DNA of 64,000 nt from NCBI GenBank assembly GCA_009840445.1, contig VXNS01000038.1, positions 1-64,000 of the forward strand. The letters are read 5' to 3'. Source of the stretch: Synechococcus sp. SB0662_bin_14 (GTDB taxonomy: Bacteria > Cyanobacteriota > Cyanobacteriia > PCC-6307 > Cyanobiaceae). A program made the translations under genes and the position numbers. The notes under the pieces were generated by a model. That model was not told the origin of the DNA, did no database searches, and saw only the letters and a list, made by a program, of their open reading frames with translations. This document shows, one piece after another, positions 57,057 to 64,000 of the stretch (position 1 is its first letter; every line of letters begins with the position of its first letter).

Positions 57057-58478
57057 TTAGCCTGTTTTTTCATTATTATAACTAAAGATCTCAAGTAATG
57101 ATTCAGCAATTCCGTTTATTTTCCAAGTGAAAATAGCATGACCTTGCTGATATAAAGGTAAGCTAATAGATAAAATTTTTCCATTAATTAATAGCTGTAG
57201 ATGTTCTTCATAATTAAGAATTATATCATTACTGGATTGTGAGCCTTCTTTCCCTTCCCACTTAAAATCTTTACCATCAATTCTAATCGATAAATTATGG
57301 TAGAATCCGCTTTCCCTTACTTCCTGGTCTACAATATTCGGGTCATTATTAAATCTAATCCATAAATCTTTATTGTCAAACATTATAGCGGCCTTTAGAT
57401 CTTCATAAGGTAAAGATATTTTATTAGAGGAAGAAATTGTTTTGCTTGATGCGATTAACCCACAGACTTCATTAAAATTATTTAGTGCTTTAATTATTTT
57501 CCACTTACAATAACCTGTAGCCCATTTTCCCTTTTCACTGTTAAAGTTACCCTTACTGATAAGATACTCCATTAGGAAAGAGTTATTTTGCTGAATGATT
57601 AATCCTAAAGGAGTTCTTTTACTCCAACCTCCCTTAGCATAGATATTTGCTCCAGAGTCAATCAATAATTTTGCTATTTCTACTTTTCCATCTTCAATTG
57701 ATTTATGTAATAAAGTCCATTCTCCAGGTAAAATTGTATAATTAGGATCTAAACCGTCCCTAGTAATTAATAGTCTTAGTTGGGATAAATTATCATTATT
57801 AATCGCATCTTTTGTCTTCATCAGAATATCAACTCTATCTTTACGATTAGAAAATGGTGACTGGGAAGGCTCTTTGGAAGTCTCATTAGAAGTCTCCTCG
57901 ATAGTTTCCTTAACTGTCTTCTTATGAAGTCTCTTTTTTAGTGGCGTTATTAATTTTTCCGTTATATTTAACATTTCTCCATAAATAAATATACAAGCTA
58001 ATGGAATTGTAATTATTTGACCAACAAAACATAAAAATATACCAAAACAGCTTACAATTGCCGCTATTGTAGATTTAATAATGAAAGATGGATCTTCAAG
58101 AGATTCTGACATTGATTCTCTGATAAGATCGAAAGGTTCGTCGTCTTTAGTAAAGACGTAATGAGAGTAAAATGGTAGAGAAGCAAAACCTAATATAGGT
58201 ATTAAAGACAATAACCAACCAACTAAAGAGCATTTAATAAATCTATTCGTAAATACTAGTGCCTTAAAGTCTTTGATAGAAGGATATTTTCCATGAACGT
58301 AGGCCATTGACAATGGGTAAAACCAGAAAACAGGAGAAAGTAAATAACCGGCAAAATGGCTAAACAGAAACAGACCTAAATTATCTGTTAATTGTGTAAC
58401 AGTTTTAGTGGCTGTGGGCTGGCCTGGAGGAAGAGAATTGGGCATGAGAATGGTTTTGTGGGCAACATATCCTACCAT
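57057..58478 (-). CDS. AT-rich membrane protein with ankyrin repeats
   Basis: 473 residues. The N-terminal half has several hydrophobic helices (LGLFLFSHFAGYLLSPVFWFYPL, the LVGWLLSLIPILGFASLPF region, AAIVSCFGIFLCFVGQIITIPL), then a Lys/Glu/Ser-rich linker and a soluble half with at least two ankyrin-like repeats (GEWTLLHKSIEDGKVEIAKL with LIDSGANIYAKGG, then RTPLGLIIQQNNSFLMEYLI). DNA is strikingly AT-rich against GC-rich neighbours, and codon use is unlike everything else here. It interrupts the drmD gene. The ATG at 58445 is an alternative start. Function unknown; recent foreign insertion is likely. Confidence 0.8.
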   Translation of the reverse strand: MVGYVAHKTILMPNSLPPGQPTATKTVTQLTDNLGLFLFSHFAGYLLSPVFWFYPLSMAYVHGKYPSIKDFKALVFTNRFIKCSLVGWLLSLIPILGFASLPFYSHYVFTKDDEPFDLIRESMSESLEDPSFIIKSTIAAIVSCFGIFLCFVGQIITIPLACIFIYGEMLNITEKLITPLKKRLHKKTVKETIEETSNETSKEPSQSPFSNRKDRVDILMKTKDAINNDNLSQLRLLITRDGLDPNYTILPGEWTLLHKSIEDGKVEIAKLLIDSGANIYAKGGWSKRTPLGLIIQQNNSFLMEYLISKGNFNSEKGKWATGYCKWKIIKALNNFNEVCGLIASSKTISSSNKISLPYEDLKAAIMFDNKDLWIRFNNDPNIVDQEVRESGFYHNLSIRIDGKDFKWEGKEGSQSSNDIILNYEEHLQLLINGKILSISLPLYQQGHAIFTWKINGIAESLLEIFSYNNEKTG

Positions 58479-58487
58479 AGTCGTCTT

Positions 58488-60611
58488 CTAGGGATGGCCT
58501 GGGGATGGCCCACGGCGCGCCCCGGCGGCCCACGTGCAGGCTCTTTGACGTTGCACCAGCGGCGAGAGGGATCCCAACTCCTTGCGGATCACCTCTGTTT
58601 TTTTCACCAACACGTCCATCACCCGATCTTCCGGGCGGTCCTCCAGCACGAAGTAGTGACACCAGACCCGAGGAGCACGCTGCAGTTTGCGATCAATCCG
58701 GCCGTTGCGCTGCTCAAGCTTGCCGGGATTCCAGGGAATGTCAAAATGGATCAGGTGGCGGCAGTGATTTTGCAGATTGACCCCCTCCCGGGCCGCATCG
58801 GTGGCGATCAAGATCCGCAGCGGCTCCTCTTCCGGATCGGCGTTGAATCGAGCCTTCAACCGCTCCCGGCTCTCGTCGCCCATGCCACCGGTGAAAGAAG
58901 CAATGCGGCGACTGGCGTCGTCATCTCCCAGAAGCACACGCAGTTGACGCTCTAAATAGCGCTTGGTATCGACGTAGTCGGTAAAAATCAACAGGCGCGT
59001 TGGCGCCCATCTTGCCTGAGCCTCTCCGAGATTGTGGCAGAAGTGCTGGCGTAAAAAAGCCTCCAGCTTGTGGATGCGTGGATCCGGGCGGTAGCGATTT
59101 GCTTCAGCGATTGTCCCCATGGCCTCCAGCATGTCCAAATCGCTCTGATTGGTGTCCACCGTCTCCCGCAGGGCAGCGCGGGTCTGGGCGGCCTCCATGG
59201 TGAGCAGCTCATCTTCCGGGAGCTCGGCAGTATCGCTGTCCCGATCAGCGCCACCCCGTAGGAGATCCAGAGATGCTTCCGCAGCCGCCAAAGCCCCATG
59301 ACGTTGCTGCTGCCGGGCTTCCATGGTGTTTGCGTGTACCTTGAGCGTGCGCGCAAAGGCCTCAATGGAACTGAGCAGACGCTTTTGCAGATTGGTGGTC
59401 ACCAACCGGTCGGCATTGCGCTGGCGTTTGCTGGCCCCCTCTTGAACCAGGCGCTGCTGCCGTTGTTTGCAGTATGCCTGCAACAGCCTTGACAGTCCCA
59501 GTTCCGGGGTCTCGGTTGGCAGGCTTCCTCTGGGAATGGTGAGCGGCTGCACCACACGCTCGGGGAATTCCTCGCCAAGGCGCCGCAAGTCGTCCTTCAG
59601 GCGCCGCACCAGAACGCTGTTCAGATCCCTGGGGTTAAACGGCACACCGCGCACAAAGCGCGTTGGATCCAGCAGTTCCAACAGCGCGGTGAAGCTGTTG
59701 CTGTGGCCGTTATGCGGAGTGGCCGAGAGGAACAGCCGGTGCTCGAACAGGGGCGCCAGATCCCTGAGGCTGCGCGTCAGACCAGAATCAACTGCATAGC
59801 GCAGGGTGTTGCCGGCGGGTGCAGCGTTATGGGCCTCATCCAGGATCAACAGCGACTGCAGCGGCGCCCGATTCTCCCCACATTTGCCTTCCTCAAGCCA
59901 CACCCGCAGCGGTGCCGCATATTCCGAATGACGCAAGAGCGCATGGGAAATCAGAAAGCGGCTATGGGTGCTCCAGGGATTGGCGCCGTAGCCGCGCTCT
60001 TGGCGCACTTTGGCCACATAGGCCCGGTCCATCACCGTGAACGCCAAGCCGAAGCGGTTCGCCATCTCCTCCTGCCACTGCCGCAGCACTGAAGGTGGGC
60101 AACTGATCACGACCCGCTTGATCCGCTGCCGCAACAGCATCTCCCGCAGAATCAAGCCAGCCTCAATGGTCTTCCCCAAGCCAACGTCGTCAGCGATAAA
60201 CAGACCCACCCGCGGCATCTGCAGGGCCTTACGCAGTGGTTCCAACTGGTAGGCCTTCACGTCAATTCCCGCCCTGTAAGGGGCCTGGAAAAGGTGGGCG
60301 TCCGTGGCGGTAACACAGTTCCAACGGAGAGTGTTGATATAAGCGGCGAACTGCTTGGGTTGGTCAAATCCACGCTGGGCCACGGCCTCCCAACTGCTTT
60401 CCCCAAGCACTGCAAAGTCGATCTCCCGCTCTCGGAACACCGTCAGCCGGCCGCCAATGGCGTCATCTTCCATGCAAGCCATGGAGACCACCGTGTCCCC
60501 ACCTGGTTCCAGGGGAGCTTGCACGTCTTCCACCAGATAACGGCGGGTACGACAACGGACCACGGCTCCCGGCTTGAGCTTGGTGTGGGGTTGGGTGGTG
60601 ATCGTGGTCAT
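58488..60611 (-). CDS. drmD: DISARM class 1 SNF2-like helicase DrmD, C-terminally cut
   Basis: 707 residues with a full SNF2 helicase core: motif I DVGLGKTIEAG (142-152), DEAH box (258-261), LSATPHNGHSN, then late motifs around DAAREGVNL and LEQRNGRIDRKLQ. The N-terminal region (LFQAPYRAGIDVKAYQLEP) matches DrmD. Normal DrmD runs several hundred residues further; here the frame ends soon after VKKTEVIRKEL with a short, unrelated tail, just before the AT-rich ankyrin gene. Core ATPase might fold, but the DISARM C-terminal domain is missing. Divergent from mnmG with 80 bases between starts. Confidence 0.82.
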   Translation of the reverse strand: MTTITTQPHTKLKPGAVVRCRTRRYLVEDVQAPLEPGGDTVVSMACMEDDAIGGRLTVFREREIDFAVLGESSWEAVAQRGFDQPKQFAAYINTLRWNCVTATDAHLFQAPYRAGIDVKAYQLEPLRKALQMPRVGLFIADDVGLGKTIEAGLILREMLLRQRIKRVVISCPPSVLRQWQEEMANRFGLAFTVMDRAYVAKVRQERGYGANPWSTHSRFLISHALLRHSEYAAPLRVWLEEGKCGENRAPLQSLLILDEAHNAAPAGNTLRYAVDSGLTRSLRDLAPLFEHRLFLSATPHNGHSNSFTALLELLDPTRFVRGVPFNPRDLNSVLVRRLKDDLRRLGEEFPERVVQPLTIPRGSLPTETPELGLSRLLQAYCKQRQQRLVQEGASKRQRNADRLVTTNLQKRLLSSIEAFARTLKVHANTMEARQQQRHGALAAAEASLDLLRGGADRDSDTAELPEDELLTMEAAQTRAALRETVDTNQSDLDMLEAMGTIAEANRYRPDPRIHKLEAFLRQHFCHNLGEAQARWAPTRLLIFTDYVDTKRYLERQLRVLLGDDDASRRIASFTGGMGDESRERLKARFNADPEEEPLRILIATDAAREGVNLQNHCRHLIHFDIPWNPGKLEQRNGRIDRKLQRAPRVWCHYFVLEDRPEDRVMDVLVKKTEVIRKELGSLSPLVQRQRACTWAAGARRGPSPGHP

Positions 60612-60691
60612 CCCTCCTTCAGCAGTTTGATGATGTTGAGAGGATTTGGCCGACGCTTCAGCACCAGCGCAGCCCCGCTTAAAGTGGAACC

Positions 60692-62617
60692 GTGGATCAT
60701 TCTTGCAGTGAACGGTTCGACGTGATCGTCGTGGGCGGTGGCCACGCCGGCTGCGAAGCCGCTTTGGCTGCCGCCCGCCTCGGTTGCTCCACCGCTCTGT
60801 TTACCCTCAATCTGGATCGCATCGCCTGGCAGCCCTGCAATCCCGCCGTGGGCGGCCCCGCCAAAAGCCAGTTGGTTCACGAGGTGGATGCCCTGGGGGG
60901 CGTCATTGGCCGCTTGGCGGATGCCCACGCCATTCAAAAGCGCCTGCTGAACGCCAGCCGCGGCCCGGCGGTTTGGGCGCTGCGGGCCCAAACCGACAAG
61001 CGGCGCTATGCCCTTGGCATGCAACGTCTCCTGCAAGAACAACCCAACCTGTCCCTGCGAGAGGCCATGGTGACCGACCTGCTCATCAGCGGCAGCCGCG
61101 GCGAGGGCAACCTGCGGATCCATGGGGTGGAAACCTACTTCGGCAGTCGCTACGGCGCCGAGGCGGTGGTGCTCACCACCGGCACGTTTCTGGGGGGGCG
61201 CATCTGGATCGGGGGCCGCTCTCAAAGCGCTGGCCGGGCCGGGGAGGCGGCGGCCACAGGCTTGACCGATGCTCTACAGCGGCTGGGGTTGGAGATGGAC
61301 CGTCTCAAAACCGGCACCCCCGCCCGGGTGGAGCGGGACAGTGTGGCCTTGGAGGACCTGGAGGCCCAGCCCAGTGATGGGGCGGATCGCTACTTCAGCT
61401 TTGATCCCGAGGCATGGATCAGTGGTCCCCAGCTTAGTTGCCACATCACCCGCACCACTGCCGCCACCCACCGGTTGATTCGCGACAACCTCCACCTCAC
61501 ACCCATCTATGGGGGCTTTCTGGATGCCAAGGGTCCCCGCTATTGCCCCTCCATCGAGGACAAAATTGTCCGTTTTGCCGAGAAGGAGTCCCACCAGATT
61601 TTTCTGGAACCCGAAGGTCTGGACAGCCCTGAGTTGTACATCCAGGGCTTCAGCACGGGGCTACCCGAGTCTTTGCAGTTGCAGTTGCTGCGCACCCTGC
61701 CGGGGTTGGAGCACTGCGTCATGCTGCGGCCCGCCTATGCGGTGGAGTACGACTACGTTCCCGCCACCCAGTGCTGGCCCAGTCTGGCGGTGAAGGGCAT
61801 CGGCGGCCTGTACACAGCGGGCCAGTTGAACGGCACCACCGGCTATGAGGAGGCGGCGGCCCAGGGTCTGCTGGCTGGTCTCAATGCGGCGCGGCAGGTG
61901 GGGGGTCAGCCGCCCCATGTGTTGTCCCGGGACAGCAGCTACATGGGCACCATGATTGACGACTTGGTGAGCAAAGACCTGCGGGAGCCCTACCGGGTCC
62001 TCACCAGTCGCAGTGAGTATCGGCTCCTGCTGCGGGGTGATAACGCTGATCGGCGGCTCACACCCGTGGGGCGGAGGTTGGGACTGGTGGATGATCGCCG
62101 CTGGCGTGCTTTTGAGGCCAAGCAACTGGCCATTCAGGCGCAGCAAGACCTGTTGGAGACCACCCGCCTCAAGGCCGGTGATCCGGCGGGTGTGGCCCTG
62201 GCCAAGGCCAGCGGCGCCGCCATCAAGGGCTCCATCACCCTGGCGGAACTCTTGCGCCGACCAGGTGTCCACAGCTCCGATCTTCTCCGCCATGGGCTCA
62301 TCTCCCCCCACGTCCCCCCGGATGTTCGGGACGGGGCGGAAATCGACGTCAAGTACAGCGGTTACCTGGAGCGACAACGCCAGCAGATTGCCGTGGTGCG
62401 CGAGCAGCACGGTCGCCCCTTGGCGCCCACCATCCCCTACCACAGCATTACCACCCTCTCCAAAGAGGCCCGGGAGCACCTCAGCCATGTGCAACCCCTG
62501 ACCCTGGGGCAGGCCAGCCGCGTTCCGGGGGTCAGTCCAGCGGATGTCAACGCCCTCCTCCTCTGGCTGGAACTACAGCGGCGGCGGCAGGATCAAAGCT
62601 CCGGGGTTCCGGCCTGA
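60692..62617 (+). CDS. mnmG: tRNA modification enzyme MnmG (GidA)
   Basis: FAD protein that with MnmE adds the cmnm5 or nm5 group to wobble uridine in tRNAs. 641 residues from GTG 60692. FAD-binding [17 protein letters not shown] is at the N-terminus; [40 protein letters not shown] and the C-terminal [19 protein letters not shown] motif are all present. It is the first core gene right of the defence island, suggesting the island inserted next to it. Confidence 0.96.
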   Translation: MDHSCSERFDVIVVGGGHAGCEAALAAARLGCSTALFTLNLDRIAWQPCNPAVGGPAKSQLVHEVDALGGVIGRLADAHAIQKRLLNASRGPAVWALRAQTDKRRYALGMQRLLQEQPNLSLREAMVTDLLISGSRGEGNLRIHGVETYFGSRYGAEAVVLTTGTFLGGRIWIGGRSQSAGRAGEAAATGLTDALQRLGLEMDRLKTGTPARVERDSVALEDLEAQPSDGADRYFSFDPEAWISGPQLSCHITRTTAATHRLIRDNLHLTPIYGGFLDAKGPRYCPSIEDKIVRFAEKESHQIFLEPEGLDSPELYIQGFSTGLPESLQLQLLRTLPGLEHCVMLRPAYAVEYDYVPATQCWPSLAVKGIGGLYTAGQLNGTTGYEEAAAQGLLAGLNAARQVGGQPPHVLSRDSSYMGTMIDDLVSKDLREPYRVLTSRSEYRLLLRGDNADRRLTPVGRRLGLVDDRRWRAFEAKQLAIQAQQDLLETTRLKAGDPAGVALAKASGAAIKGSITLAELLRRPGVHSSDLLRHGLISPHVPPDVRDGAEIDVKYSGYLERQRQQIAVVREQHGRPLAPTIPYHSITTLSKEAREHLSHVQPLTLGQASRVPGVSPADVNALLLWLELQRRRQDQSSGVPA

Positions 62618-62660
62618 ACCGGCCTGACATTTAAGCTGGACTGAGGCCATCACAGGTTCC

Positions 62661-63257
62661 TTGCCCCTTCCTCTTCTCCTGAACGCAGAGTCTTTCTGTT
62701 GGTCGGCGAATTTCAGGGATGTCCTGGCAGGACAGAGTCCTGTGCCGTTGCCTGCCTTCTGGCGCCTCATGCTCATGAGTGACGGTAGCCCCACGCGCCA
62801 TTTGAAGTCGCTGACGGGTGACGAGGTTGAGGTGGAACTCATCGCCATGCAACCGGAAACCGAGCTTCCTCTCCAGTGCCCCAACGGCGCTCAAGACCTG
62901 GTCGCTCCTCCTTTCCTGCGACGACAGGTGTGGAAGTTCTGTAGCAAGGCAACCCTCATGTGGGCCGAAAGCTGGTGGAATCAGCAAACCGCGCAAGAGA
63001 TCTTCCGTGACCGAAACGTCACCATCTGGCATAACCTCAGGGGGGATCTCGTGGAGTTGAATCGAGACATCGACCAACTGGGACAGGTTCAGGATCCACG
63101 GTTGCAAGAGCGCTTCGGCAGGACGGGACCCTTTTGGAGCCGCTCCTACAGCCTCTTCAAGGGCGGACAGGCGCTCACCGTGATCCGGGAAGTGTTTTCC
63201 CCTGCTTTGGAGAGCTACCTGGATGGGGAGCCCCACCCGGGACCAGGGGAACGTTAA
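62661..63257 (+). CDS. DUF98 chorismate lyase-like protein, paralogue 1
   Basis: 198 residues from TTG 62661. DUF98 proteins of cyanobacteria are chorismate pyruvate-lyases that make 4-hydroxybenzoate for plastoquinone. Visible: PAFWRLMLMSDGSPTRHL, EVEVELIAMQPE, AESWWNQQTA and FKGGQALTVIREVFSP. It lies 43 bases after mnmG and 9 bases before a paralogue. The first 30 residues are not shared with the paralogue. Catalytic residues cannot be verified by eye. Confidence 0.78.
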   Translation: MPLPLLLNAESFCWSANFRDVLAGQSPVPLPAFWRLMLMSDGSPTRHLKSLTGDEVEVELIAMQPETELPLQCPNGAQDLVAPPFLRRQVWKFCSKATLMWAESWWNQQTAQEIFRDRNVTIWHNLRGDLVELNRDIDQLGQVQDPRLQERFGRTGPFWSRSYSLFKGGQALTVIREVFSPALESYLDGEPHPGPGER

Positions 63258-63266
63258 GCTTCGTAC

Positions 63267-63851
63267 ATGGTTCTCTGTTCAACTGATCCGCACCTGCGCT
63301 TTCTCTGGACAGCCAGTCGTCGTAGCGTTCTTTGGGGGGAAGCCCCGGTGCAACTCAGCCCTGCCTGGCGCTTGATGCTCATGGGAGACGGGAGCCCAAC
63401 CCGCCATCTGCAACTGCTCACCGGTCAGAGGGTGGAGGTGGAACTCATCGGCATGGAGCCGGAAACCCTCCCCTCCCCTCAACGACCCCATGAGGTGGCT
63501 GAACTCAACGGTCCTTTGGTGCGGCGGCAGGTTTGGCTGCGCTGTGGCGAGGAAACCCTCGTGTGGGCTGAAAGCTGGTGGAATCAGCAGGATGCCCAGG
63601 ACCATCTCCGGGATCTGCGCCAGCCCGTCTGGGCCAGCCTGTGCCAGGATCGGGTGGAACTGTTCCGGGAGGTGGACGGCCTGGGACAGGTGGACAGTAC
63701 GGCTCTGGAGCAGCGCTTTTCCGTCTCCGGCCCCCTTTGGTGTCGCCACTATCGCTTTTTCAAGGGGGGGCAAGTGCTGACGGTGATTCGAGAAGTCTTT
63801 TCACCGGCTCTGGAGGCCTATCTGGGTGGCAGTTCCGTGACCACGTCCTGA
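63267..63851 (+). CDS. DUF98 chorismate lyase-like protein, paralogue 2
   Basis: 194 residues from ATG 63267. Same family as the gene before it, with PAWRLMLMGDGSPTRHLQLLTG, EVELIGMEPE, AESWWNQQDA and FKGGQVLTVIREVFSP. The two paralogues share the middle and end but differ in the N-terminal 30 residues. The first 92 codons of this gene are found again, inverted, at 25911-26193. Could be the main lyase for plastoquinone synthesis, with paralogue 1 specialised; not decidable here. Confidence 0.82.
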   Translation: MVLCSTDPHLRFLWTASRRSVLWGEAPVQLSPAWRLMLMGDGSPTRHLQLLTGQRVEVELIGMEPETLPSPQRPHEVAELNGPLVRRQVWLRCGEETLVWAESWWNQQDAQDHLRDLRQPVWASLCQDRVELFREVDGLGQVDSTALEQRFSVSGPLWCRHYRFFKGGQVLTVIREVFSPALEAYLGGSSVTTS

Positions 63852-64000
63852 TGGATGGCTCTCCATATCTTGAGACAAGCCGCCCCATCAAGAGTTTGGA
63901 TCAGCTTGAGGGAAGTGTGTCATCTGACACCAACAACCTGTGGATCATGGTAAACGAATTTTTGAATTCTCGTGAATTCATCTGTTCAGCGATTCACAAC
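63852..64000. other. Window end, no feature assigned
   Basis: 149 bases after the DUF98 gene. A GAATT-rich palindromic stretch (GAATTTTTGAATTC then GTGAATTC) near the end may be a promoter or operator for a gene beyond the window. No coding sequence is visible. Confidence 0.3.

Noticed and set aside
1-64000. CRISPR arrays, rRNA genes and transposases
   Set aside because: No regularly spaced short repeats, rRNA-like blocks or transposase motifs were seen on either strand by eye.

Overview
This 64 kb stretch looks like a picocyanobacterial chromosome of the marine Synechococcus/Cyanobium type. It carries chlorophyll synthase beside its small DUF2862 partner, 2-phytyl-1,4-naphthoquinone methyltransferase, two DUF98 chorismate lyases, a DevCA exporter, the aroB / sugar-permease / purK neighbourhood and orphan urease accessory gene ureD. 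The core DNA is GC-rich by eye. It is unusually loaded with defence genes, a giant Calx-beta-type outer-membrane autotransporter, a secreted Cache-domain protein and an ankyrin protein. That combination points to a sponge-associated lineage such as 'Candidatus Synechococcus spongiarum'. The lineage is an inference from gene content, not a sequence match.

Layout. 0-9.4 kb: exporter genes devC (cut by the window edge) and devA, a lone AAA ATPase, aroB, a sugar ABC permease, purK, small conserved genes, a remnant of a CCA-adding enzyme, a LysM/M23 peptidase and tRNA-Met(CAU). 9.9-21.6 kb: an HsdR-N-type nuclease, a 2-Cys peroxiredoxin, purS-purQ, a CobW GTPase with a HupE/UreJ transporter, a pentapeptide protein, upp, ilvD, CIA30 and ureD, then a restriction-modification pair whose endonuclease is frameshifted. 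22.3-36 kb: an FKBP isomerase and two diverged copies of a queA / alkyltransferase-like / rsmB cassette. Between the copies lie a Cache protein and a gene for about 2,200 residues. The first rsmB copy is cut and joined to an inverted piece of a gene found 37 kb away. 36-41.7 kb: ordinary core genes (PBP1A, chlG, DUF2862, hisF, menG, DUF2214).

42-60.6 kb is a defence island between a DUF2214 gene and mnmG. On the minus strand it keeps the order of a class 1 DISARM operon: drmD (SNF2 helicase), drmMI (large adenine methyltransferase), drmA (helicase), drmB (DUF1998). No drmC was found. The operon is broken and layered: an AT-rich membrane/ankyrin gene lies inside drmD, the drmD 3' end is fused to a second copy of the drmMI 5' end, a Fic gene sits between drmD and drmMI, drmMI has a frameshift, and a nucleotidyltransferase with a cut HepT follows it. 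A Septu-like ATPase-HNH pair is transcribed divergently from drmA. 60.7-64 kb returns to core genes: mnmG and two tandem DUF98 paralogues.

Working interpretation: a small photosynthetic symbiont genome in which accessory modules nest inside one another. Several effector genes (REase, drmD, drmMI, HepT) look damaged, while modification, control and newly inserted genes remain open.
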